Shown in pieces: positions 43,269 to 51,486 of a stretch of 64,000 nucleotides of DNA; positions within the stretch are counted from its first letter, which is position 1; every line of letters starts with the position of its first letter. This DNA comes from JAOZPE01 sp964601275. Its GTDB lineage: Bacteria > Krumholzibacteriota > Krumholzibacteriia > JAJRXK01. Location of the stretch: positions 186,001 through 250,000 of the forward strand of contig CAZRMV010000006.1 of assembly GCA_964601275.1 (NCBI GenBank). Direction: 5' to 3'. Position numbers and translations under genes: made by a program. The notes under the pieces were generated by a model. The model had not been told where the DNA came from and did no database searches. It was given only the letters and a program-made list of their open reading frames with translations.

Positions 43269-44387
43269 GTGGCCAAGTACCGTATCGCCTGGATGCCCGG
43301 AGACGGCGTGGGAAAGGAGGTCATGGAGGCGGCCCGGATCTGCCTGGATGCCCTCCACTTCGATGCCGAATACGTCCCCGCGGAGATCGGTTGGGAACTC
43401 TGGATGAGCGAGGGGAACCCCCTGCCCGACCGCACCCTGGAGATCCTCCGCTCGACCGACGCGTGTCTCTTCGGCGCCATCACCTCCAAACCGAAGGAGG
43501 AGGCCGAGGCGGAGCTCCCCTCCGACCTGCAGGGCAAGGGACACCAGTACTTCAGTCCGATCGTGAGACTCCGGCAGGAATTCAACCTCCATACCAATCT
43601 CCGCCCCTGCAAGGCCTATCCCGGCAATCCCCTGAACTATCGGGACGATATCGACTTGGTCGTGTTCCGGGAGAATACCGAGGGGCTCTACGTCGGCATC
43701 GAGTGGCACCCGGTGCCGGAGGAACTCTGGTCGACGGTCGCACGCCACCACCCCAAGGCCGCCCGCTTCAGTTCGACCCCGCGCGACCAGATGGCGATGA
43801 GTCTGCGCATCATCACCGAGCAGGGCGCGCGCGCCATCATCACCGACGCCTTCGAATACGCTCGCACGCATCATCGCAAGAGCGTGACCCTGGTGGAAAA
43901 GCCGAATGTTCTGCGCGAGACCAGCGGCCTGATGACCCGGGTCGCCCGGAGCGTCGCGAAGGACTACCCCGGCATCGAATTGTGGGAAACCAATATCGAC
44001 GCCATGATGATGTGGCTGGTGAAGAACCCGGACAAGTACGACGTCATCGTCACTTCGAACATGTTCGGAGACATCACAAGCGATCTCTGCGCCCAGCTCG
44101 TCGGCGGTCTCGGATTCGCCTGCAGCGGAAACCTCGGAGACGATTATGGGGTCTTCGAACCCACCCACGGAAGCGCCCCCAAGTACGAGGGCCAGTACAA
44201 GGTCAACCCCATCGCCCAGATCCTCACCGCGCGGATGATGCTGGACTGGTTGGGTGAGGCCGAACTGGCGGGTCGTCTGGAGGCGGCGGTTGCCGCGGTG
44301 ATCGCCGAGGGAGATGTCCGCACCTACGATATGGGCGGCGACAGCGGCACCCTGGAAATGGCCGAGGCCATCGCCTCCCGCTTGTGA
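43269..44387 (+). CDS. Isocitrate/isopropylmalate/homoisocitrate dehydrogenase family protein
   Basis: A 372-residue NAD(P)-dependent, metal-requiring beta-decarboxylating dehydrogenase. Family blocks are IAWMPGDGVGKEVMEAA, RLRQEFNLHTNLRPCKAY, VVFRENTEGLYVGIEW, the metal/NAD region SNMFGDITSDLCAQLVGGLGF and FEPTHGSAPKYEG. ENTEGLY is nearer to NAD-isocitrate dehydrogenases than to LeuB, but the substrate loop does not match any one subfamily that I know. Given the Lys4-type homoaconitase in the window, homoisocitrate is one candidate; isocitrate is another. GTG 43269 has AAGGAG 7 bases upstream. It overlaps the symporter gene by 4 bases (GTGA). Confidence 0.82.
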   Translation: MAKYRIAWMPGDGVGKEVMEAARICLDALHFDAEYVPAEIGWELWMSEGNPLPDRTLEILRSTDACLFGAITSKPKEEAEAELPSDLQGKGHQYFSPIVRLRQEFNLHTNLRPCKAYPGNPLNYRDDIDLVVFRENTEGLYVGIEWHPVPEELWSTVARHHPKAARFSSTPRDQMAMSLRIITEQGARAIITDAFEYARTHHRKSVTLVEKPNVLRETSGLMTRVARSVAKDYPGIELWETNIDAMMMWLVKNPDKYDVIVTSNMFGDITSDLCAQLVGGLGFACSGNLGDDYGVFEPTHGSAPKYEGQYKVNPIAQILTARMMLDWLGEAELAGRLEAAVAAVIAEGDVRTYDMGGDSGTLEMAEAIASRL

Positions 44388-45904
44388 AGGAAGTCATCCC
44401 CTTGGAGACGCTCGACGTCTTCGTCGTCGTGAGTTACGCCGCCGCCGTCATCGGCCTCGGCTGGATCGCCGCGCGACGGCAGAAGGGAACCACCGATTTC
44501 TTCCTGGGAGGACGCCGCCTTCCCTGGCCGCTGGTGGGCGCCTCCATCCTCGCCACCGCATTCAGCGCCGCTTCCCTTCTGGGCGGGCCCGGTGAGGCCT
44601 TCGGTCACGGCCTGCTCTGGCTGCAACTCCAGGCGGGAGACCTCCTGGCGATCCTCCTGGTTTGCTGGCTGTTTCTTCCTTTCTACCATTCCCTCTCGGC
44701 GACCACCGCCTACGAGTACCTCGAACGGCGCTTCGGCCGCCTCGCCCGCGCCTCGACCGCCCTGCTCTTCCAGCTCCAGGTCCTGTTCCGGCTGGGAGTG
44801 CTGCTCTACGGACCGGCCCTTGCGCTCTCGGCCATCACCGGGATCGACCTGCGGCTGGCCATCGTCGCGGTGGGGGTGGTCGCTCTGGTCTACACCCTGC
44901 TGGGCGGAATGACCGCGGTCGTCTGGACCGATCTGTTGCAATTGGCGGTGGTCGTGGCGGGAGTCGGCATGACGGCGGCGGCCGCACTGCAGGGGATTCC
45001 GGACGGCGTGAAGGGAGCCCTGGAAACGGCCTCGGCGGCGGGGCGTCTACGCCTGGTCGACCCCACCCTTCCGGCCGGACAGTTGCGTTCGGTCCTGGGG
45101 GCGGTCATCGGCTACGGCATCCTCTCGCTTTCGGTCGCCGGCACCAATCAACAACCGGTACAACGCTACCTCTCCTGCAAGAATCTGGGCGACGCGCGCC
45201 GGGCCGCATTCAGCGGGTGGGCGGTCGGTCTTTTCGTCACCGCGATCACCCTGGGGCTGGGCGTGCTGCTCTTCGCCTACTACCGGGTCCACGCGGGGGA
45301 ATTGCCGGAGGGTCTCTCCCCCGACGCCATCTTCCCCCGCTTCGCCGCCGAGCACCTGCCTCCGGGCGCGTTGGGGCTGGTCGTCGCCGCTATCTTCGCG
45401 GCCGCCATGTCTTCCCTCGATTCGGCCCTGCATTCGTTGAGCACCTCGACCGTCAGCGACATCTACCGTCGCTTCCTCGTCACCGGACGGGAGGACGCGC
45501 ACTATCTCACCGTGGCCCGGGTCTTCATTCTCGTCTGGGGCGTCCTCGGCATCGCCGCGGGACTCTATGTAGCCGGTCGGGGATCGCTTCTGGCCATGGC
45601 GGTGCGCTACGTCGGGTACTTCGCCGGACCGGTCCTGGGAATCTTCCTGCTGGGAATGCTCACTCCCCGCACGAACCAGGTGGGAGCCATCACCGGAATG
45701 GGCGCCGCCTTCCTCGCGGTCATCCTGTCGGCCAACGCCCCCGCCTTCTTCTCCAGGCCATCTCCGGTGGGAGGGATCTGGAACGCGGCACTGGGATGCG
45801 GGGTCACCATGGCGGTGGGATGGGTGGCCAGCTTCCTTGCGCCTCCCCCCGATGGGTCTCGTCTCCGCGGGCTCGTGCATCGCCGATTCCTGCCGAACCC
45901 CTGA
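44384..45904 (+). CDS. Sodium:solute symporter (SSS family)
   Basis: A 506-residue permease with about 13 helices. Family marks are DFFLGGRRLPWPLVGASILATAFSA (quoted in part: the GGRRLPW loop and the following sodium-site helix), YEYLERRFG, VYTLLGGMTAVVWTDLLQ and AAMSSLDSALHSLSTSTVSDIYRRF with the second half of the Na+ site. Solute is unknown: sialic acid, proline, myo-inositol and sugar carriers share these motifs. The GTG start overlaps the dehydrogenase stop, so the carrier may import a substrate related to that enzyme. Confidence 0.9.
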   Translation: MKEVIPLETLDVFVVVSYAAAVIGLGWIAARRQKGTTDFFLGGRRLPWPLVGASILATAFSAASLLGGPGEAFGHGLLWLQLQAGDLLAILLVCWLFLPFYHSLSATTAYEYLERRFGRLARASTALLFQLQVLFRLGVLLYGPALALSAITGIDLRLAIVAVGVVALVYTLLGGMTAVVWTDLLQLAVVVAGVGMTAAAALQGIPDGVKGALETASAAGRLRLVDPTLPAGQLRSVLGAVIGYGILSLSVAGTNQQPVQRYLSCKNLGDARRAAFSGWAVGLFVTAITLGLGVLLFAYYRVHAGELPEGLSPDAIFPRFAAEHLPPGALGLVVAAIFAAAMSSLDSALHSLSTSTVSDIYRRFLVTGREDAHYLTVARVFILVWGVLGIAAGLYVAGRGSLLAMAVRYVGYFAGPVLGIFLLGMLTPRTNQVGAITGMGAAFLAVILSANAPAFFSRPSPVGGIWNAALGCGVTMAVGWVASFLAPPPDGSRLRGLVHRRFLPNP

Positions 45905-45914
45905 GCCGAAGAGA

Positions 45915-45946
45915 GAATCCCGGGGCCGACCTTGACCCCGGGATTC
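45915..45946. terminator. Bidirectional terminator hairpin
   Basis: GAATCCCGGGG (45915-45925) and CCCCGGGATTC (45936-45946) form a perfect 11-bp stem with a 10-base loop, 11 bases after the symporter stop and before the convergent cytochrome gene. No T-run on either side. Confidence 0.6.
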
Positions 45947-46005
45947 GCCGGCGCTGCCGCCGTGCTCATCGCGCACGACGCGCGAAGTGTGTGAGGAGGA
46001 GGAAA

Positions 46006-47217
46006 CTACTTCAAGCTGACCGCCACCACACCCGAGTGCATGGTCTTGGCCTTGGCCGAGAGTTCCGCGAGGGTCTTCGTGCTGTAGATGCCCCCCACCC
46101 CATTCTCGTCCTTGTGGCACCCGTAGCAGGCAAAGTCGAGGGTCACGCGACCTTTTCCGAATTCATCGAGCTGCACGAACTTGCCGTCGCTGGTCCACAT
46201 TGCATCCTTGCCCACCGGATCGGTATTGATCTGGAACAGGTGCGACGCGATGTCGCCCTTGTAGGCGTAGTCGGCCCGGGCCGACTTGGCCGCGTCCGGC
46301 ATGTGGCAGTCGGTGCATTCGGGGACGCTGTTGTGGGTGAGATTGGCGTCGTAGCCGGTGTGGCAACTGATGCATTGGGTCTTCACCCCGTTGCCCAGGG
46401 CCACATCGTCGTACTTCACCGAGGCGTGGGGATCGTGGCAACCGTTGCATCCGACCGCGGCATGCGGGGAGTGGATGGTCTCGTCGTATTGTTCATGATG
46501 ACGGATGAAGCCGCCGCTGACCGCCACGCGGTTCTGGGCGTCGCGGTGGTGGCAGCGCCCGCAAAGATCCTTGCTGGCGTCCACCGCCATCGGGAAGTTC
46601 TCCGGGTCGAATGCGTGCCGGCTTCCCATTCCGTGGCATTCCTCGCACTGCACCCCACCGAAGGCGAAGGTGCCGAAGCCAGTGGTTCCCGCCGGCCACG
46701 ATCCCTGATCACTGGCCCCGGTGGTGTGGCACTTGAAGCAGCCGTAGTTGTATGGCTTCGCCGCGTCCTGGTCGTAGGGCACCCACTTGTCGGCTTCGGT
46801 CCCCCACAGGTTGAGCTGGGCCTGGGTGCCAGTGGTGTAGACGTTGCCGTCCAGCTTCACGAAACGGGCCTTCCACCCGTAGCCGCCGATCACGTAGGCG
46901 AACATGTCCCATGTGGTGCCCGGAGGCGGCCCATCCTGGGCGACGGTGTAGACATGCTCGCTGTCCCACGGATAGGTCGGCGCGGTGTTGTTCTCCACCG
47001 CGGTCAACTTGTAGGGATGACCCGATTCCATGAAGGTCTCGTAGGTACTCTGATGACATGCCGCGTCCCCACAGGTAGCGCTGCCCACATACGACAGGGC
47101 GGGCACCTCGTTGGGCGGTGGACAACTCGGGCAATTGTCATCGCTGCATCCCACGAGCCCTCCGATCGTCACGAACGCCGCCAGGGCGCCCAGAACAGAG
47201 ACTCGTTTCAACATCAT
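46006..47217 (-). CDS. Octahaem cytochrome c lipoprotein
   Basis: A 403-residue exported multihaem cytochrome. The signal peptide ends in the lipobox GLVGC, so it is probably a membrane-tethered lipoprotein. Eight haem sites can be counted: one CX4CH (CGDAACH) and seven CXXCH (CFKCH, CEECH, CGRCH, CNGCH, CISCH, CTDCH, CYGCH). NCPSCP near the N-terminus lacks the His and is not a haem site. Spacing and the ECTDCHMPDAAKSAR region recall the cytochrome c554 / octahaem reductase group, which move electrons to or from nitrogen or sulfur compounds or outer-membrane conduits. No partner enzyme is adjacent. Start ATG 47217 (next codon is also ATG) has GAGGAG upstream. Confidence 0.88.
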   Translation of the reverse strand: MMLKRVSVLGALAAFVTIGGLVGCSDDNCPSCPPPNEVPALSYVGSATCGDAACHQSTYETFMESGHPYKLTAVENNTAPTYPWDSEHVYTVAQDGPPPGTTWDMFAYVIGGYGWKARFVKLDGNVYTTGTQAQLNLWGTEADKWVPYDQDAAKPYNYGCFKCHTTGASDQGSWPAGTTGFGTFAFGGVQCEECHGMGSRHAFDPENFPMAVDASKDLCGRCHHRDAQNRVAVSGGFIRHHEQYDETIHSPHAAVGCNGCHDPHASVKYDDVALGNGVKTQCISCHTGYDANLTHNSVPECTDCHMPDAAKSARADYAYKGDIASHLFQINTDPVGKDAMWTSDGKFVQLDEFGKGRVTLDFACYGCHKDENGVGGIYSTKTLAELSAKAKTMHSGVVAVSLK

Positions 47218-47443
47218 TCGCTCTCCTCGACTGCGACCCGGCCCCGGCAAATGCGGAGCCTTGGATCGTGAATGGAGACTCGGCGGGGGCACGCTGGACC
47301 GGGTTCCCACCGGCGGACTCCTGCATCCCGTCACCGAAACCAGCCCGGTGCCGGGTCAGCAGGTTCCCAGGAGCGGGCCCCCCTCTTGAAGCGGGCGGTC
47401 CATGGCCGATTGCTTACCATCAGATCCACCACTCCTGTATTGG

Positions 47444-47472
47444 AAACTAGGGGCGGGCGGTCGGGGATACAA
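47444..47472 (-). promoter_or_regulatory. Candidate promoter for the octahaem cytochrome
   Basis: Minus-strand TTGTAT (47472-47467) and TAGTTT (47449-47444) are 17 bp apart; transcription would start near 47437, leaving a leader of about 220 nt. The 344-base gap 47218-47561 holds this, the palindrome at 47499-47515 and no gene. Confidence 0.4.
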
Positions 47473-47498
47473 GCAGTTTCAACGTGGATCCCCAGAAA

Positions 47499-47515
47499 TG
47501 TGAACTATGTTGACA
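47499..47515. promoter_or_regulatory. Operator-like palindrome upstream of the cytochrome
   Basis: TGTGAACTATGTTGACA has 2-fold symmetry of the form TGTnAACnnnGTTnACA. Its centre is about 70 bp upstream of the predicted cytochrome transcription start, a typical distance for a class I activator such as a CRP/FNR-family protein. The half-site does not exactly match a consensus I can name. Confidence 0.35.
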
Positions 47516-47561
47516 TCGGTGAACAACGGGACGATCCAGCCCGAGAACCAGGGGTGAACGC

Positions 47562-48338
47562 TCAGTGAAGGCCCCGGGCGGCGCAGATCGCCTCGTAGGC
47601 GGCCTGGATCTCGGTGAAGCGCTTCTGGGCCAGCTCCACGAACTCCGGGGGCAGCCCCTTCGCCATGATCTTGTCCGGGTGGTACTGGACCACCAGCTGC
47701 CGGTAGCGGGCCTTGATCTCCTGGTCGCTGGCCGCCGCCGACAGCCCCAGGACGGCGTAGTGCCGCGAGGGGTCGGCGGGGTGGCGTCCCAGGACTCCTT
47801 CGAGCAGCTCTTCGCCCAGGCCGAAGATCTCCGCCGCCCGCCGCAGCAGGGACTCCTCGGCGGGATGGACGGTCCCGTCGGCCGCCGCGAGTCGCACCAG
47901 CAAGTCGAGCATGATCTCCCGCATCCGGGGTTGGGAGGAGAACACCTGGGCGAACTGCCGGGCGAAGTCCTCGAAGGAATGGGGACTGTCCTTGGCGTTC
48001 CGGAAGATCTCGATGGCGTAGCGTTCATCCTCGGGGGACAGCCTCAACTGCTCCCGCATGAACCGCTGGATGAGGGCGATCTCCTCCTCGCTCACTCGCC
48101 CGTCCGCCTTGGCCATCTTGGCCAGCATCGAGAAGGTGGTGACGAAGAACACCGCCTGGGCCTCTTGCCGGGAATCGGCGACCGGAGGCGCGCCCTCTCC
48201 CCTCCATCCTCCACCGGAAGCAGGGCCCTTCGCGGATTCACCCAGCCGGTGGCCGATGATCGAGCCCACGACCGCCCCGATGGGTCCACCCAGGGTGAAA
48301 CCGATCGCCCCCCCGAAGATGCTTCCCACCAGTCCCAT
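47562..48338 (-). CDS. djlA: DjlA-like protein: TerB domain plus C-terminal J domain
   Basis: A 258-residue co-chaperone. The N-terminus is a Gly-rich hydrophobic segment (SIFGGAIGFTLGGPIGAVVGSIIG) that is likely to anchor it in the membrane. A TerB-like helical domain (about 60-165) contains KADGRVSEEEI and AAADGTVHPAEE acidic repeats. The J domain (about 190-258) has YHPDKIM with the HPD that stimulates DnaK ATPase. Domain order is as in E. coli DjlA. It is the last gene after the RND operon (61-base gap) and could be read through from it. Confidence 0.9.
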   Translation of the reverse strand: MGLVGSIFGGAIGFTLGGPIGAVVGSIIGHRLGESAKGPASGGGWRGEGAPPVADSRQEAQAVFFVTTFSMLAKMAKADGRVSEEEIALIQRFMREQLRLSPEDERYAIEIFRNAKDSPHSFEDFARQFAQVFSSQPRMREIMLDLLVRLAAADGTVHPAEESLLRRAAEIFGLGEELLEGVLGRHPADPSRHYAVLGLSAAASDQEIKARYRQLVVQYHPDKIMAKGLPPEFVELAQKRFTEIQAAYEAICAARGLH

Positions 48339-48399
48339 GTGCTCGCCTTCCTTCCGGCGGGCGGTTCCCGCTCGCGGGGTCCTCGCCCGGCCTTGCGCC

Positions 48400-51300
48400 T
48401 CAGTTCCGGCTCTCGTGGATGGGCATCGCCCGTCGTACCAGCCAGGATCCCATATTCCGGGCTGCCGCGGCCAGAGCGGCGAAGAAATCCTCGGCCAGGG
48501 TCACCGTGGTCGGCAGGAGGATGGTGGTGAGGAAGGTGCTCACCAGGAGCCCTCCCATGATGACCAGGGCCATGGAATAGTAGTACACCCCGCCCAGCGA
48601 TGGCTTCTGCATCACGATGGGGACCAACCCCAGCAAGGTGGTCAACGCGGTCATCAGGATCGGACGCAGGCGCTCCGTACCCCCCTTGAGCATCGCCTCA
48701 CGACGGGCCATCCCGCGCCGGCGGTAGGAATTGATGTGCTCGAGCATGACGATTCCATTGTTCACCACGATGCCGATGAGCAGCAGCAGACCCACCGCCG
48801 CCGGTTGGTCGAAATCGGTTCCGCTGAGATACAGCGTCCACACCGCCCCGGCCAGGGCGAAGGGCAAGGCCACCATGAGGGAGATCGCCTGGCGGACCGA
48901 CTCGAAGATCCCCGCCATGACCGCGAAGACAAGCAGCAGCGCCAAGAGCAGATTCACCAGGAACTCGCGGGACTTCTCCTTCTGTCGCTGCTGCCAGCGA
49001 CCGAAGGTCCAATGGTATCCATAGGGAAAGTCCATGCTCTCCAGCATGCTCCTGACCTTGGGAAGATAGTCCTGTCTCTTTCCCTTCCGGTAACGCGCCC
49101 CCACCCAGAGACTGGTGAGCCGGTTGTCCCTCTGGATCCGCTCGGGAGAGGAGACCGTTTTCAGTGCGGCCATCGAGGCCAACGGTATCCGCACCCCTTC
49201 CTCGTTCCAGATGGGCAGGTTCCCCAACTGATCCACGCTCTCGACCCTCTGTTCATCCAGGGTCAACCGCATCTCCCGTTCGCCGTCTGGGGTGCGGTAG
49301 CGGGGCAACCTGCGCCCGCGATAGGTCAGGCCGACCACTTCGGCGGCCTGCGCCGGAGACACCCCGTAACGGGACAGCAATTCGCGGTCGAGCTCGACAT
49401 GGATCTCCTCTCCGCCCTGGTCGTTGCTGGAGAAGGGATCGGCCAATCCATCGATCGACCGCAACCTCTCCTTTGCCTCCTCGGCCAGCCGGGCCAGCAC
49501 CGCCGAATCCTCCCCGACGATCTGGAAGGCGACCCGCTTGCCGCGATCCATCCTCCAGTGCTGTCGGTTCTCCTGCACCTCCACCTTCACCCCGGCGATC
49601 CGGGGCAACAGACGCGGCAGGGCCGCCTTCACTTTCTCCAGGTTCTCTTCGGACGCCGCGCCCTTTTCGAGGTAGAGACGGGTCAGGGTGAAGCGATCGC
49701 TCCAGAAGGAGTAGATCGAACGCACCTTCAAATCCCGGCGATGGGGTTCGAGCGCCTCTTCCACCTTCCGCACCACCTCTTCCTTGCGTGGCAGGCTCAT
49801 GTCCTCGCTGAAGGTATAGCGCATCCCGACAAACAGTTCGGTCTGCGACGCATCGAAATTCTTGTCCACCTTCAGGTAGGGATAGACGGCCGAGGCCACC
49901 ACCAACAGGCCGATCAGCGGGGTCATCCAGCGGTGTCTCAGGTTGAAGGCGAGCATCGACGCGTAACGCCTCTCCGCCGCGCTCATCACCCGACCCTTCG
50001 GCCGAGGCCGCCCTCGCACGAACCACGAAGTGGCCATCGGGATGAGGGTCTGGCTGATGAAGAGCGACGCGAGCAGGGTGATGCAGACGGTGATGCCCAG
50101 CTCCCGGAGATAGATGTTCATCTCGCTGGGCTTGTTGAAGATGAGGGGAAGAAAGACGATCACCGAGGTCAAGGTGGCGGCGATGACCGCCGTCGAGACC
50201 TCGCTGGCGCCCCGGCGGGCCGCGGTCTTCTGGTCATCCCCCATCTCGCGGTGGCGGAAGATGTTCTCCATCACCACCACCGCGTTGTCCACCAGCATCC
50301 CCACCCCGACGATCAGGCCCAACAGGGTGAGGGTGTTCAGGGTATGCCCCATCGCCCAGATGATGCCGCAGGTCACGATCAACGAGAACGGGATGCACAG
50401 CACGGCGATCAGGGTGGAGCCCACCCTGCGCAGGAAGAGGAAGAGAACCAGGCTCGCCAGTACCGCGCCGAAGATGCCGGTGAAGGTCAGATCCCGCAGG
50501 GTCTTCTCGATCTCCTCCCCTTGATCGAACCACACCAGGAAGTTGACGCCCTTCAGTTCCGGGTCGTCCTTCATCTCGGCGATCCGTTTGCGCAGCGCCC
50601 GGGAGACGTCCACGGTGTTCGCCTTGGCCTCCTGGGTCACCTCGATCCCGATGGCAAAGCGGCCGTCCAGGTGCCGCCCGTACTCCAACGGCGGCTGCTC
50701 GTAGCGGACGTCGGCGATCTCCCTGAGTTTCAGACCGTCGGGTCGGATCACCAGGTTGCGGATCTCCTCGACGCTGGTGAATGTGGCCAGGGTGCGCACG
50801 GTGTAGCGGTCATCGCCCTCGGTGATCCGGCCCAGGCTCATGTCGAAGTTCGAAGTGCGCAGCTTCCTCACCACTTCGCGAACGTCGACGCCGTAGAACT
50901 CGAGCTTGGACAATTCGAGATTGATCCGCACCTCCTTGGGCGACACCCCATCGAGCCGGACCTGGGCCACCCCGGGGATCCTCTCCAGAGGGTGCGCGAT
51001 CCGCCGCAGCAGGAGATCATAGCTCTCGCTCAGATCGCGATTGCTGGAGAGCCGGCCCTCGAGGATGGGGCTGTCCGCGTCGCGGTCGTCCCAGTGGTTG
51101 GACACCCGGATGTCCCCGAGATCGTCGGGCAGATCGCGACGGATCCGGTCGAGTTTCTCCCGGATCTCCACCCGAGCCACATCCAGGTCGGTGGACCAGT
51201 CGAACTCGAGGCGGATGCGCCCGCCATCGGAGCTGCACATCGACCACATGCTCTTGAGTCCCTTCACCGACCCCAGCGCGTCTTCGGCGGGGCGAACCAC

Positions 51301-51486
51301 CATCCTCTCCACCTGCTCCGGCGAGGCGTTCTGGTAGGGCAGCACGATGAAGAGCTGCGGCTGTTCGATGTCGGGCATGAACGCCAAGGGAAGGCGGACC
51401 AGCGCCACCGTGCCAAGCACCACCAGGCTCACCAGAATCATGAGGGTGGTCACGTGACGCTTGATCGCCAGTTCGGGAAGGGTCAT
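48400..51486 (-). CDS. RND efflux pump, second permease of the operon
   Basis: A 1028-residue HAE1/AcrB-type permease: 12 helices and two large periplasmic loops. The fourth-helix region reads GVGMLVDNAVVVMENIFRH, with one Asp where AcrB has two, as in many pumps outside Proteobacteria; the second half has GIVVNNGIVMLEHINSYR. The N-terminal helix is followed by LAFMPDIEQPQLFIV. ATG 51486 overlaps the stop of the other permease gene as ATGA. Substrates (drugs, detergents, metals, lipids) cannot be read from sequence; the lack of CusA-type Met clusters argues against copper. Confidence 0.92.
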   Translation of the reverse strand: MTLPELAIKRHVTTLMILVSLVVLGTVALVRLPLAFMPDIEQPQLFIVLPYQNASPEQVERMVVRPAEDALGSVKGLKSMWSMCSSDGGRIRLEFDWSTDLDVARVEIREKLDRIRRDLPDDLGDIRVSNHWDDRDADSPILEGRLSSNRDLSESYDLLLRRIAHPLERIPGVAQVRLDGVSPKEVRINLELSKLEFYGVDVREVVRKLRTSNFDMSLGRITEGDDRYTVRTLATFTSVEEIRNLVIRPDGLKLREIADVRYEQPPLEYGRHLDGRFAIGIEVTQEAKANTVDVSRALRKRIAEMKDDPELKGVNFLVWFDQGEEIEKTLRDLTFTGIFGAVLASLVLFLFLRRVGSTLIAVLCIPFSLIVTCGIIWAMGHTLNTLTLLGLIVGVGMLVDNAVVVMENIFRHREMGDDQKTAARRGASEVSTAVIAATLTSVIVFLPLIFNKPSEMNIYLRELGITVCITLLASLFISQTLIPMATSWFVRGRPRPKGRVMSAAERRYASMLAFNLRHRWMTPLIGLLVVASAVYPYLKVDKNFDASQTELFVGMRYTFSEDMSLPRKEEVVRKVEEALEPHRRDLKVRSIYSFWSDRFTLTRLYLEKGAASEENLEKVKAALPRLLPRIAGVKVEVQENRQHWRMDRGKRVAFQIVGEDSAVLARLAEEAKERLRSIDGLADPFSSNDQGGEEIHVELDRELLSRYGVSPAQAAEVVGLTYRGRRLPRYRTPDGEREMRLTLDEQRVESVDQLGNLPIWNEEGVRIPLASMAALKTVSSPERIQRDNRLTSLWVGARYRKGKRQDYLPKVRSMLESMDFPYGYHWTFGRWQQRQKEKSREFLVNLLLALLLVFAVMAGIFESVRQAISLMVALPFALAGAVWTLYLSGTDFDQPAAVGLLLLIGIVVNNGIVMLEHINSYRRRGMARREAMLKGGTERLRPILMTALTTLLGLVPIVMQKPSLGGVYYYSMALVIMGGLLVSTFLTTILLPTTVTLAEDFFAALAAAARNMGSWLVRRAMPIHESRN

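Noticed and set aside
47040..47150. NCPSCP in the cytochrome as a ninth haem site
   Set aside because: The residue after the second Cys is Pro, not His; it lies just after the lipobox and is probably linker.
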